Source: Dactylis glomerata (lineage: Eukaryota > Streptophyta > Magnoliopsida > Poales > Poaceae). Taken from it: a DNA stretch of 64,000 bases. The notes beneath the pieces are model-generated. The model searched no databases, was not told where the DNA came from, and saw only the letters and a program-made list of their open reading frames with translations. A program made the translations under genes and the position numbers. The stretch spans positions 9,292,317 through 9,356,316 of the forward strand of contig QXEO01000464.1 of assembly GCA_007115705.1 (NCBI GenBank), in the 5' to 3' direction. This document shows positions 33,364 to 45,194 of the stretch, in pieces (the stretch's first letter is position 1; every line of letters starts with the position of its first letter).

Positions 33364-35910
33364 ATGGAAAATAAAGAGTTCTTTAGTATTTTTCCTATGT
33401 TTGGTTATGGAGTGTTTGAAGAGAAAATTGAAAAAACTTTGGAGCTTAATTCGCATGCTAATAGTTTTGTTAGTATGAATGCTTTGAACACTATTTTAGA
33501 AAAGTCTAAGCTTGGGGAAGCTAGTTTTGTTAAGCATGATATTTTTAGTTCCCTAGTTTTAGTGGAGAAAGTTTGCTCTGATGATATTTTATCTCCCATA
33601 TGTGATGTTTCTAATGATGCTTGTGCTCCTTATACTTTTAAAATACCTATGAAGATTGTTGAACGTGCTATGGATAACTGCTATTTAGGAGATGGAACTG
33701 TCCATCCTGGTGATCATTTGCTCTTTATGCATGAATTATGCGAGTTGTTCCAGTGTGCAGGTATTTCAATGAACCAAGTTAAGAGGAAGCTATTCTCTTT
33801 ATCACTGAAAGGCAGAGCTGCGGAATGGTATAACACACTGAAGGATGGTCGATCTATTGACTGGGAGGAAATTGTACCTCTCTTTTATTCTAAATTCTAT
33901 CCTTCTATTGAGGTTTATAAAGATAGGAATTACATTTATAATTTTCATCTGCATGAGGGAGAAAGCATTGCCCAAGCATGGGGAAGATTGAAGCTACTAA
34001 TGCACAAATATCCTATTCATGATCTTCCCCGTAATATTGTTATTAATAATTTTTATGCAAGGCTTTTAGGATATTACAAGGACTATCTAGATGCATGCTT
34101 TGATGGGTCTTTCACAAGAAAGGATGTTGACACCAAGTGGGGTCTACTTGAAACAATTCAAAACAATATTGAAGGTTGGGATAGCGACAAAGGTAAAGGA
34201 TCAGGTATGAATTACGAGTTTGATTGTATTAAGTCTTTCGCTGAAACTGTTGATTTTCAAGAGCTTAGTGCTAAGTATGGTCTTGATCCTCAAATTATTA
34301 TTGATTGTTTTAAAGCCTTTGCTTCCCATATTAATGTTCCTAAAGGAAATGGGAACGTGTATCATGAACCTTTTAAGGACACTTGCATAGAAAATGATAT
34401 TGTTGTTGATAATTGCAATAAACATGCTCGAACCTCTGAAAGTCCTGTTTCTTATAAGCATGTTAATTTTTGTGTAGTACATAGACCTTGTGAAGAGAGT
34501 TACAACAAGGAAGATTATTGTGTCCACCACGCAAATGAAGAAACCGAAATGTGGCTCAGGGATCTAGACGAGCTTGGTGAAAGGGTTTGTGAGCTTTATC
34601 CTTTTCTTTGTGAATTTTGCGGTAAAATGGGTCACTTTAATTTTCAATGCCCTTTTAATCGAACTAGTACCGCAAATTCGTATTGTGATGACAAGATTAC
34701 TCTCAATCAGCATGATGAGCTTACTTTGTTTTTGGAGTGTGAAGAGATGTCTAGAAAGATTTATTTGGTTGATATGAGAGATGTTGATATTAATGGCATC
34801 CTTCATGGTTGTCGTCTCTATTGTGCTAAAGATTGCCTCGCAAATTCTTACATACAAAATCTTATAAAACATAATGTTTTGCCAAGCTATGACAGGACTA
34901 ATAGATGTTTCGATCTTATTAATAGAGTGGAGGAATCCTCCAAAGTTTCTTTTGTTGTTTCTGTCAGCAAACCAGATTATATGGAGAAGATGCCTTTCCC
35001 TCCTAAAGGATATGTGGAGAAGATGCCTTTCCCTCCTAAAGGATATGTAGAGAAGATGCCCTTCAAGTCTCTCCCTCCTAAAGGAGAGAGTAAGAAGAGT
35101 ATGAAGAAGAAGAGTAAAAGGCGAGAGGACACGGTATCTTCCCCTAAGCATTATGATCCTGCTATAGATTATGATAATTCTGATTGGGATGATGTTCCCA
35201 TGCCTGTTACCTATGTTAGTGATCATGATTGGGAAAAGCACTCTACTTTTGATATTGAAAATCTTTTTGGTACCAATTCTAAGGTTAATAATTGTTGTAC
35301 CATTAGTACTATCCATGTTCCTTCTTATGATGATATGTTTGATGAATATGCTTTGCGAAATAGTTATTCTCTAGCTTGTGATGATACTAAACCTCTGGTT
35401 TATGATGGTTATGATGATGAATATAATATTTTCAGTTCACCTACTTTTAAGAAGAAAATTAGTTATGATTACAATATGCCTCCTATTTTTGATAATTATG
35501 GTGATGAGAATAATTATTCTGTTGAATCTGCTCCTACTACTATTGTTCATGTGGGGAGTATTAATTCTTTTATGCATGTGTCTCATGATAGGGATGCTTT
35601 ATGTGATAGTTATATTGTTAGTTCTATTCATGATGCTACTGAAAGTTATTATGAGAGAGTGAAACATGGTTTGATGGATCTCAACAATATTGAGTTTCCC
35701 CTCTTTATGTTGCAATTCTTGAAGTTGTACTTGTTTTGCCTTCCTATGCTTTTTGCTTTGCGCTTTTATGACTTGTCTCTTTACAAGACTATTTTTCATA
35801 GGAAGTGGTTTAGATTTAAATGTGTTCTATACTTGCTTTTTGATGCTCTCTTTTGCTTTAAGTTTTTATATAGCGCCTTTGCCTCAAGCTCTTATATGGC
35901 GCCCACATGA
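33364..35910 (+). CDS. Gag-like protein of unit B, 848 residues, with C-terminal hydrophobic segments
   Basis: A single intact frame. Residues about 115-240 resemble the retrotransposon gag domain (KRKLFSLSLKGRAAEWYNTL, then FYSKFYP and GESIAQAWGRLK). A CCHC zinc knuckle, CEFCGKMGHFNFQC, lies near residues 415-430. An 11-residue repeat (YVEKMPFPPKG) occurs about three times near 538-572, followed by a Lys/Ser-rich basic patch and a long acidic Asp/Tyr-rich region. The last ~70 residues are strongly hydrophobic (FMLQFLKLYLFCLPMLFALR and CVLYLLFDALFCFKFLYSAF) and look like two membrane helices. No pol follows. It would coat RNA in trans with an autonomous partner. The hydrophobic tail is unusual for gag. 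Confidence 0.85.
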   Translation: MENKEFFSIFPMFGYGVFEEKIEKTLELNSHANSFVSMNALNTILEKSKLGEASFVKHDIFSSLVLVEKVCSDDILSPICDVSNDACAPYTFKIPMKIVERAMDNCYLGDGTVHPGDHLLFMHELCELFQCAGISMNQVKRKLFSLSLKGRAAEWYNTLKDGRSIDWEEIVPLFYSKFYPSIEVYKDRNYIYNFHLHEGESIAQAWGRLKLLMHKYPIHDLPRNIVINNFYARLLGYYKDYLDACFDGSFTRKDVDTKWGLLETIQNNIEGWDSDKGKGSGMNYEFDCIKSFAETVDFQELSAKYGLDPQIIIDCFKAFASHINVPKGNGNVYHEPFKDTCIENDIVVDNCNKHARTSESPVSYKHVNFCVVHRPCEESYNKEDYCVHHANEETEMWLRDLDELGERVCELYPFLCEFCGKMGHFNFQCPFNRTSTANSYCDDKITLNQHDELTLFLECEEMSRKIYLVDMRDVDINGILHGCRLYCAKDCLANSYIQNLIKHNVLPSYDRTNRCFDLINRVEESSKVSFVVSVSKPDYMEKMPFPPKGYVEKMPFPPKGYVEKMPFKSLPPKGESKKSMKKKSKRREDTVSSPKHYDPAIDYDNSDWDDVPMPVTYVSDHDWEKHSTFDIENLFGTNSKVNNCCTISTIHVPSYDDMFDEYALRNSYSLACDDTKPLVYDGYDDEYNIFSSPTFKKKISYDYNMPPIFDNYGDENNYSVESAPTTIVHVGSINSFMHVSHDRDALCDSYIVSSIHDATESYYERVKHGLMDLNNIEFPLFMLQFLKLYLFCLPMLFALRFYDLSLYKTIFHRKWFRFKCVLYLLFDALFCFKFLYSAFASSSYMAPT

Positions 35911-37709
35911 GCATCTTTGCAAATTACTGCGCCTAGCTCAAAGGCGTTAAAGAAAAGCACTCTTGGGAGATAACCCATTGTTTTATTTTCAGTACTTTTT
36001 CTTTTATTTGAGTCTTGGAAGTTATTACTACTGTAATAACCGCTCCTTATCCTTTTTATTTTGTTGTTGTGCCAAGAGAAGCCTCTAATTTGAGTGAGGT
36101 AAGATTTGGGGATGCTGCTGTCCTGAAACAGTTTTCGGTGCTGCACCGTAAAAATTCGTGAAAATTCTCTGTATATCTTTTGGACCTGCCATTTCTTGTG
36201 CATATGCCCCAGGTTATATCCAAACTTTCATTAGTTGAACACTTTTTGATTTGAGCAACAGAAAACCCTCTAAAAATTCGACCTTTGTCATCTGTTCTGT
36301 TTTGACAGATTTCTACCAATATTTGTGTTTGCCGCTTTATCGCTTTCTTTTTGAGTTCTTTTGATCACGGAACTTTTGGGGAAGTTGCTGCAGTAGTTTA
36401 TACTTTATATGTGGTGGTTTTGAGTTGAAACCTGAAGCAAAAATGGTTGATTCAATGCTATGCTTACACTAATGTTGCTAATAGAATTGTGTTTAGTTTT
36501 GTATTAAGGAAGTTTTCAAGTGTAGGGATTGAAGAATGATGAGATGAGATGAAGAATGGACAAAAGCTCAAGCTTGGGGATGCCCATGCAACCTCCAAGG
36601 AATATCCAAGAGGTACAAGCGTCAAAGCTTGGGGATGCCCCCGAGGCACCCCTTCTTCATCGGCAAAAATCAGGTCACCTTTCAAGACACTATATTTTTA
36701 TTGCTTGATGCACTATGCGTTTTTCTTGGAGCGTCAGTTGCTTTTGTTTTCAGTTTTATTTTGCTTTGTTTGCTGCAATAAATGGTTGGATCACATCATG
36801 TTGGTTTGGAGGGAGACATACTTCACTTTTCATTTGCCAAGAACACTCCATTTTTTACTCTTATCGTTTCAACGAGTGTTCTCTTTTTCTAGAACTGCGT
36901 TTAGCTTGCATTTTTCACCTTGATTTTTGTTCAGATCTTGTGTTTATCTTTGCATCATGGTGTATTTGGACCTCTGGTATATATTGGTTTTCCTCAAAAG
37001 AGTTGTCTCAAAAAGGTTTGAATGGTGTTGGAAAAGAGAAAAGTTTCATGCAAAAAAGTGGTACAAAAAGGAGCTTGTTTAGACTGCGGCTTAGACTTTT
37101 GCATGCCATGCTTGATTGCGTTTTGATAGTATGCTTAGTGATTTTTGCTGTGGCAAGACTTGTCTCAAATGACTGAGATTTCTTAATGAGCCTTTGAAAA
37201 AATCATGCGTTGTTTTTATTATATGGAAGCATTTATTTGGTTTTCTCCTTTGATGCTTTATTTGGGTTGACTTGGCACATGCTTACACCATGTTGACTAC
37301 AAAATAAGTCGCCTATAGCCTCTATGATCATTTGGTTTTTGAATTTTGATGCCATCTTATGCTTCTTTTAATGTTGCTTTGTCGCTATGCATGATTATGG
37401 CCGTTATTGCTCTCTTAATTGGTCGCTTCCAGTCTTTTGCTAGCCCTCATTTTGTACTGAGTATGAGCTCTACTCGTGCATCCAACTCCCAAAAACCAAG
37501 TTTGCCATTGTGTCCACTATAAATTCCTATGCATGGTATTTGTAAGCCATTCCAAGTAAATTTTCATGTGCTACCTTTCAAAAAACCTTCAAAATACTTC
37601 TCATTTTGTGACACTGTTTTCAGCTCATGGGGACGTAGTGGTCGGATTTGCTATCTTCCATATTGTCTTATTCCAAAAAGAAAAAAATAAGAAAAAAAGA
37701 AAGAAAAAA

Positions 37710-37801
37710 GGCACTCCTCCATGGTATGTGAATGTTGGTGGGCACCCGATGGAATCGGTTAGCCATGGTTTGAGAAAGGAAAAAAGGTGGGGAGGAGTGC
37801 C
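37710..37801 (+). other. Conserved inverted repeat in the 3' non-coding part of unit B
   Basis: GGCACTCCTCC (37710-37720) faces GGAGGAGTGCC (37791-37801). Between them the CCATGG pair forms an inner stem. The same structure is in unit C (44400-44491) and, with one mismatch, in element A (21741-21831). It may be a structured RNA signal such as a packaging or dimerisation element. Confidence 0.5.
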
Positions 37802-38504
37802 AAGCTTTATAAAAGAGCACAAAAGTGCCAATCTCTCTCTCAAAAACTTGCTTCATTTTTGTATGGAAGATAGTAAGAACCCCATTGCCAGTCGTTGACA
37901 AAGACAACCACCTCTCAAAACCAATTTTTATCTCTCTGTTTTACAAATGAAAAGCTCTAGCACATGTTTAATCACTGCTTCCCTCTGCGAAGGGCCTTTC
38001 TTTTACTTTTATGTTGAGTCACCACCTTCTATCTTTATGCACCGTCTAAGTGAGCATAGTTGTCATTCTGAGTATAATGTGCATTGTCCCAAAGTTTATC
38101 ATTGATTGATTCATGACTATGGTTTCACTTGTTCTTAAATTACTTGTATCTAGTCACCCTCTTAAACTTGAAGGTGTCCTATGCATTTATGTTTTGCTAT
38201 TCCATGAGGGACAAGCTGAAAAACATTTACTATGTTTTTCCATATGATTTGAACACACGTTTGACTTTCATTGTTTCATTGTTCATGATCTTTTGCTTGT
38301 GTTCTATTTCATGTTATAACATGGTTGCTAAGTTTCTTCTATCAAGATTATGTCTTTCATGCCCATGTTTTAAGTTCTTATGATCCCAGCACTCAATGCT
38401 TTCATAGATGATCAAGATTGTGTAGGTGCATATCACCTCAAAAATTATTTCTTTTGTTATCACTTACCTACTCGAGGACGAGCAGGAGTTAAGCTTGGGG
38501 ATGC

Positions 38505-39913
38505 TGATACGTCTCAAACGTATCTATAATTTTTGATGCTCCATGCTTGTTTTTACACCATTTGCCTTGTGTTTCGTTACACTTCGTGGCGTTTTTATGC
38601 GATTTCTGGAACTAACCTATTGACAAGATGCCACAGTGCCAGTTCCTTGTTTTCTACTATTTTTGTGTTTCAGAAAAGCTACATAGGAAATATTCTCGAA
38701 ATTGGACGAAACAAAAGCCGAACGTCCAGAAATTCACCGAACCTTCCAGAGAACCGAAGAGGAGACGGAGTGGGGCCACGAGGGCCCCACACAATAGGGC
38801 GGTGTGGCCTGGCCCCTGGCCGCGCCCCCTACGTGTGAGGGTGCCCTGGCAGCCCCCTAACGACGCCCCTTCGCCTATATAAAGCCTTGGGACGGAAAAC
38901 CCTAAAGGAGTCGACGAAATTTCCAGAACAATTCCGCAGCTCCGCCGCCGCCGCCGCCGACGAATTTCCGGGGACAGAAGTCTCTGTTCCGGCACCCTGC
39001 CAGGACGGGGAAGTGCCCCCGGAGCCATCTCCATCGGTCTCCATCGCCGTCTCCGCCGTCTCCATCGATCTCACCGCCATCTCCATCGCCCTTGCTATCT
39101 CCTATGATGAGGAGGGAGTAGTTCTCCCCCGGGGCTGAGGGCTCTACCGGTAGCTATGTGGTTCACCTCTCTCTCCCATGATGTGATCTTTATGTGATCG
39201 TGAGCTTTGTATCTAGTTGAATTGGTAGATATTATTATTCAGATATTATGCTACTCCTATGCTTAATTATTATACTCTCCGGAGATACCTCGTATCATGG
39301 TGTAAAGGTGACTAGTGTGTGCATCATGTGTATCTTTTTGGTTAATGTCTCTATGAAATGTTGGTGTTTGTTGGAACCATCTAGTGCGTTCATGGTGATA
39401 GTGTGGGACAATCTAGTTTGGGTACATACAGACTTTGAGGAGTGCTTCGTAGCCCTACGCATGATTAGTGTATGTTTTCCATTGGAGAATTGTTTTGAGT
39501 TGCATATTGATGATAGTATCTATTGGTTCAATTATGTTATATTTGTTGGGAGTGTGTCCACTAGTGAAAGTATGATCCCTAGGCCTTGTTTCCAAGCATT
39601 GCATACTGTTTACTTCCTGTTTTGTTACATGTTTGCTCGCAGCGATATTTATTTCAGATTACATTTGCTACTTATAATCATCACTACCACTTGTATTTCA
39701 CTATCTCTTCGCCAAACTAGCGCACCTATACATCTGACAAGTGTATTGGGTGTGTTGGGGACACAAGAGACTTTCTGTATCGTAATTACAGGGTTGCTTG
39801 AGAGGGATAGCTTTGACCTCTTTCTCCCTGAGGGAAACTTGCTGCTGCTCTACAAACCTCTGCACTTGGAGGCCCAACACTGTCTACAAGAACAGACGCG
39901 TGTGTAGATATCA
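38505..39913 (+). repeat. LTR-b, 1409 bp, chimeric middle LTR
   Basis: The first ~500 bp equal LTR-c by eye. From 39046 onward it equals LTR-a. The TATA box TATATAAA lies at about 38876. Confidence 0.92.
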
Positions 39914-40053
39914 AGCTCTTTTCTGGCGTCGTTGCCGGGGAGGTAAGGTAAAAGGTACTCGCATCCTCCTGTATGAGTGCTCGGAGTTATTTCCTTTAGA
40001 TTATGCAATTATATCTTTTTGTTTCTTGTTTTTATTTTCACTAGTTAGGCTTA

Positions 40054-42600
40054 ATGGAAAATAAAGAGTTCTTTAGTATTTTTCCTATGTTTGGTTATGG
40101 AGTGTTTGAAGAGAAAATTGAAAAAACTTTGGAGCTTAATTCGCATGCTAATAGTTTTGTTAGTATGAATGCTTTGAACACTATTTTAGAAAAGTCTAAG
40201 CTTGGGGAAGCTAGTTTTGTTAAGCATGATATTTTTAGTTCCCCAGTTTTAGTGGAGAAAGTTTGCTCTGATGATATTTTATCTCCCATATGTGATGTTT
40301 CTAATGATGCTTGTGCTCCTTATACTTTTAAAATACCTATGAAGATTGTTGAACGTGCTATGGATAACTGCTATTTAGGAGATGGAACTGTCCATCCTGG
40401 TGATCATTTGCTCTTTATGCATGAATTATGCGAGTTGTTCCAGTGTGCAGGTATTTCAATGAACCAAGTTAAGAGGAAGCTATTCTCTTTATCACTGAAA
40501 GGCAGAGCTGCGGAATGGTATAACACACTGAAGGATGGTCGATCTATTGACTGGGAGGAAATTGTACCTCTCTTTTATTCTAAATTCTATCCTTCTATTG
40601 AGGTTTATAAAGATAGGAATTACATTTATAATTTTCATCCGCATGAGGGAGAAAGCATTGCCCAAGCATGGGGAAGATTGAAGCTACTAATGCACAAATA
40701 TCCTATTCATGATCTTCCCCGTAATATTGTTATTAATAATTTTTATGCAAGGCTTTTAGGATATTACAAGGACTATCTAGATGCATGCTTTGATGGGTCT
40801 TTCACAAGAAAGGATGTTGACACCAAGTGGGGTCTACTTGAAACAATTCAAAACAATATTGAAGGTTGGGATAGCGACAAAGGTAAAGGATCAGGTATGA
40901 ATTACGAGTTTGATTGTATTAAGTCTTTCGCTGAAACTGTTGATTTTCAAGAGCTTAGTGCTAAGTATGGTCTTGATCCTCAAATTATTATTGATTGTTT
41001 TAAAGCCTTTGCTTCCCATATTAATGTTCCTAAAGGAAATGGGAACATGTATCATGAACCTTTTAAGGACACTTGCATAGAAAATGATATTGTTGTTGAT
41101 AATTGCAATAAACATGCTCGAACCTCTGAAAGTCCTGTTTCTTATAAGCATGTTAATTTTTGTGTAGTACATAGACCTTGTGAAGAGAGTTACAACAAGG
41201 AATATTATTGTGTCCACCACGCAAATGAAGAAACCGAAATGTGGCTCAGGGATCTAGACGAGCTTGGTGAAAGGGTTTGTGAGCTTTATCCTTTTCTTTG
41301 TGAATTTTGCGGTAAAACGGGTCACTTTAATTTTCAATGCCCTTTTAATCGAACTAGTACCGCAAATTCGTATTGTGATGACAAGATTACTCTCAATCAG
41401 CATGATGAGCTTACTTTGTTTTTGGAGTGTGAAGAGATGTCTAGAAAGATTTATTTGGTTGATATGAGAGATGTTGATATTAATGGCATCCTTCATGGTT
41501 GTCGTCTCTATTGTGCTAAAGATTGCCTCGCAAATTCTTACATACAAAATCTTATAAAACATAATGTTTTGCCAAGCTATGACAGGACTAATAGATGTTT
41601 CGATCTTATTAATAGAGTGGAGGAATCCTCCAAAGTTTCTTCTGTTGTTTCTGTCAGCAAACCAGATTATATGGAGAAGATGCCTTTCCCTCCTAAAGGA
41701 TATGTGGAGAAGATGCCTTTCCCTCCTAAAGGATATGTAGAGAAGATGCCCTTCAAGTCTCTCCCTCCTAAAGGAGAGAGTAAGAAGAGTATGAAGAAGA
41801 AGAGTAAAAGGCGAGAGGACACGGTATCTTCCCCTAAGCATTATGATCCTGCTATAGATTATGATAATTCTGATTGGGATGATGTTCCCATGCCTGTTAC
41901 CTATGTTAGTGATCATGATTGGGAAAAGCACTCTACTTTTGATATTGAAAATCTTTTTGGTACCAATTCTAAGGTTAATAATTGTTGTACCATTAGTACT
42001 ATCCATGTTCCTTCTTATGATGATATGTTTGATGAATATGCTTTGCGAAATAGTTATTCTCTAGCTTGTGATGATACTAAACCTCTGGTTTATGATGGTT
42101 ATGATGATGAATATAATATTTTCAGTTCACCTACTTTTAAGAAGAAAATTAGTTATGATTACAATATGCCTCCTATTTTTGATAATTATGGTGATGAGAA
42201 TAATTATTCTGTTGAATCTGCTCCTACTACTATTGTTCATGTGGGGAGTATTAATTCTTTTATGCATGTGTCTCATGATAGGGATGCTTTATGTGATAGT
42301 TATATTGTTAGTTCTATTCATGATGCTACTGAAAGTTATTATGAGAGAGTGAAACATGGTTTGATGGATCTCAACAATATTGAGTTTCCCCTCTTTATGT
42401 TGCAATTCTTGAAGTTGTACTTGTTTTGCCTTCCTATGCTTTTTGCTTTGCGCTTTTATGACTTGTCTCTTTACAAGACTGTTTTTCATAGGAAGTGGTT
42501 TAGATTTAAATGTGTTCTATACTTGCTTTTTGATGCTCTCTTTTGCTTTAAGTTTTTATATAGCGCCTTTGCCTCAAGCTCTTATATGGCGCCCACATGA
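40054..42600 (+). CDS. Gag-like protein of unit C, 848 residues, near-identical copy
   Basis: Same architecture as the unit B protein, intact. I find seven amino-acid differences between the two (for example Leu/Pro early, Met/Thr inside the zinc knuckle loop, Phe/Ser before the 11-residue repeats, Ile/Val near the tail). The Met to Thr change leaves the CCHC ligands intact. The copy results from the tandem duplication described for the array. Confidence 0.85.
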   Translation: MENKEFFSIFPMFGYGVFEEKIEKTLELNSHANSFVSMNALNTILEKSKLGEASFVKHDIFSSPVLVEKVCSDDILSPICDVSNDACAPYTFKIPMKIVERAMDNCYLGDGTVHPGDHLLFMHELCELFQCAGISMNQVKRKLFSLSLKGRAAEWYNTLKDGRSIDWEEIVPLFYSKFYPSIEVYKDRNYIYNFHPHEGESIAQAWGRLKLLMHKYPIHDLPRNIVINNFYARLLGYYKDYLDACFDGSFTRKDVDTKWGLLETIQNNIEGWDSDKGKGSGMNYEFDCIKSFAETVDFQELSAKYGLDPQIIIDCFKAFASHINVPKGNGNMYHEPFKDTCIENDIVVDNCNKHARTSESPVSYKHVNFCVVHRPCEESYNKEYYCVHHANEETEMWLRDLDELGERVCELYPFLCEFCGKTGHFNFQCPFNRTSTANSYCDDKITLNQHDELTLFLECEEMSRKIYLVDMRDVDINGILHGCRLYCAKDCLANSYIQNLIKHNVLPSYDRTNRCFDLINRVEESSKVSSVVSVSKPDYMEKMPFPPKGYVEKMPFPPKGYVEKMPFKSLPPKGESKKSMKKKSKRREDTVSSPKHYDPAIDYDNSDWDDVPMPVTYVSDHDWEKHSTFDIENLFGTNSKVNNCCTISTIHVPSYDDMFDEYALRNSYSLACDDTKPLVYDGYDDEYNIFSSPTFKKKISYDYNMPPIFDNYGDENNYSVESAPTTIVHVGSINSFMHVSHDRDALCDSYIVSSIHDATESYYERVKHGLMDLNNIEFPLFMLQFLKLYLFCLPMLFALRFYDLSLYKTVFHRKWFRFKCVLYLLFDALFCFKFLYSAFASSSYMAPT

Positions 42601-45194
42601 GCATCTTTGCAAATTACTGCGCCTAGCTCAAAGGCGTTAAAGAAAAGCACTCTTGGGAGATAACCCATTGTTTTATTTTCAGTACTTTTTCTTTTATTTG
42701 AGTCTTGGAAGTTATTACTACTGTAATAACCGCTCCTTATCCTTTTTATTTTGTTGTTGTGCCAAGAGAAGCCTCTAATTTGAGTGAGGTAAGATTTGGG
42801 GATGCTGCTGTCCTGAAACAGTTTTCGGTGCTGCACCGTAAAAATTCGTGAAAATTCTCTGTATATCTTTTGGACCTGCCATTTCTTGTGCATATGCCCC
42901 AGGTTATATCCAAACTTTCATTAGTTGAACACTTTTTGATTTGAGCAACAGAAAACCCTCTAAAAATTCGACCTTTGTCATCTGTTCTGTTTTGACAGAT
43001 TTCTACCAATATTTGTGTTTGCCGCTTTATCGCTTTCTTTTTGAGTTCTTTTGATCACGGAACTTTTGGGGAAGTTGCTGCAGTAGTTTATACTTTATAT
43101 GTGGTGGTTTTGAGTTGAAACCTGAAGCAAAAATGGTTGATTCAATGCTATGCTTACACTAATGTTGCTAATAGAATTGTGTTTAGTTTTGTATTAAGGA
43201 AGTTTTCAAGTGTAGGGATTGAAGAATGATGAGATGAGATGAAGAATGGACAAAAGCTCAAGCTTGGGGATGCCCATGCAACCTCCAAGGAATATCCAAG
43301 AGGTACAAGCGTCAAAGCTTGGGGATGCCCCCGAGGCACCCCTTCTTCATCGGCAAAAATCAGGTCACCTTTCAAGACACTATATTTTTATTGCTTGATG
43401 CACTATGCGTTTTTCTTGGAGCGTCAGTTGCTTTTGTTTTCAGTTTTATTTTGCTTTGTTTGCTGCAATAAATGGTTGGATCACATCATGTTGGTTTGGA
43501 GGGAGACATACTTCACTTTTCATTTGCCAAGAACACTCCATTTTTTACTCTTATCGTTTCAACGAGTGTTCTCTTTTTCTAGAACTGCGTTTAGCTTGCA
43601 TTTTTCACCTTGATTTTTGTTCAGATCTTGTGTTTATCTTTGCATCATGGTGTATTTGGACCTCTGGTATATATTGGTTTTCCTCAAAAGAGTTGTCTCA
43701 AAAAGGTTTGAATGGTGTTGGAAAAGAGAAAAGTTTCATGCAAAAAAGTGGTACAAAAAGGAGCTTGTTTAGACTGCGGCTTAGACTTTTGCATGCCATG
43801 CTTGATTGCGTTTTGATAGTATGCTTAGTGATTTTTGCTGTGGCAAGACTTGTCTCAAATGACTGAGATTTCTTAATGAGCCTTTGAAAAAATCATGCGT
43901 TGTTTTTATTATATGGAAGCATTTATTTGGTTTTCTCCTTTGATGCTTTATTTGGGTTGACTTGGCACATGCTTACACCATGTTGACTACAAAATAAGTC
44001 GCCTATAGCCTCTATGATCATTTGGTTTTTGAATTTTGATGCCATCTTATGCTTCTTTTAATGTTGCTTTGTCGCTATGCATGATTATGGCCGTTATTGC
44101 TCTCTTAATTGGTCGCTTCCAGTCTTTTGCTAGCCCTCATTTTGTACTGAGTATGAGCTCTACTCGTGCATCCAACTCCCAAAAACCAAGTTTGCCATTG
44201 TGTCCACTATAAATTCCTATGCATGGTATTTGTAAGCCATTCCAAGTAAATTTTCATGTGCTACCTTTCAAAAAACCTTCAAAATACTTCTCATTTTGTG
44301 ACACTGTTTTCAGCTCATGGGGACGTAGTGGTCGGATTTGCTATCTTCCATATTGTCTTATTCCAAAAAGAAAAAAATAAGAAAAAAAGAAAGAAAAAAG
44401 GCACTCCTCCATGGTATGTGAATGTTGGTGGGCACCCGATGGAATCGGTTAGCCATGGTTTGAGAAAGGAAAAAAGGTGGGGAGGAGTGCCAAGCTTTAT
44501 AAAAGAGCACAAAAGTGCCAATCTCTCTCTCAAAAACTTGCTTCATTTTTGTATGGAAGATAGTAAGAACCCCATTGCCAGTCGTTGACAAAGACAACCA
44601 CCTCTCAAAACCAATTTTTATCTCTCTGTTTTACAAATGAAAAGCTCTAGCACATGTTTAATCACTGCTTCCCTCTGCGAAGGGCCTTTCTTTTACTTTT
44701 ATGTTGAGTCACCACCTTCTATCTTTATGCACCGTCTAAGTGAGCATAGTTGTCATTCTGAGTATAATGTGCATTGTCCCAAAGTTTATCATTGATTGAT
44801 TCATGACTATGGTTTCACTTGTTCTTAAATTACTTGTATCTAGTCACCCTCTTAAACTTGAAGGTGTCCTATGCATTTATGTTTTGCTATTCCATGAGGG
44901 ACAAGCTGAAAAACATTTACTATGTTTTTCCATATGATTTGAACACACGTTTGACTTTCATTGTTTCATTGTTCATGATCTTTTGCTTGTGTTCTATTTC
45001 ATGTTATAACATGGTTGCTAAGTTTCTTCTATCAAGATTATGTCTTTCATGCCCATGTTTTAAGTTCTTATGATCCCAGCACTCAATGCTTTCATAGATG
45101 ATCAAGATTGTGTAGGTGCATATCACCTCAAAAATTATTTCTTTTGTTATCACTTACCTACTCGAGGACGAGCAGGAGTTAAGCTTGGGGATGC

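Noticed and set aside
34564..35662. Ile/Met-rich frames on both strands within the 848-codon ORF
   Set aside because: They are composition shadows of an AT-rich Asp/Tyr-rich coding region, repeated identically in unit C.
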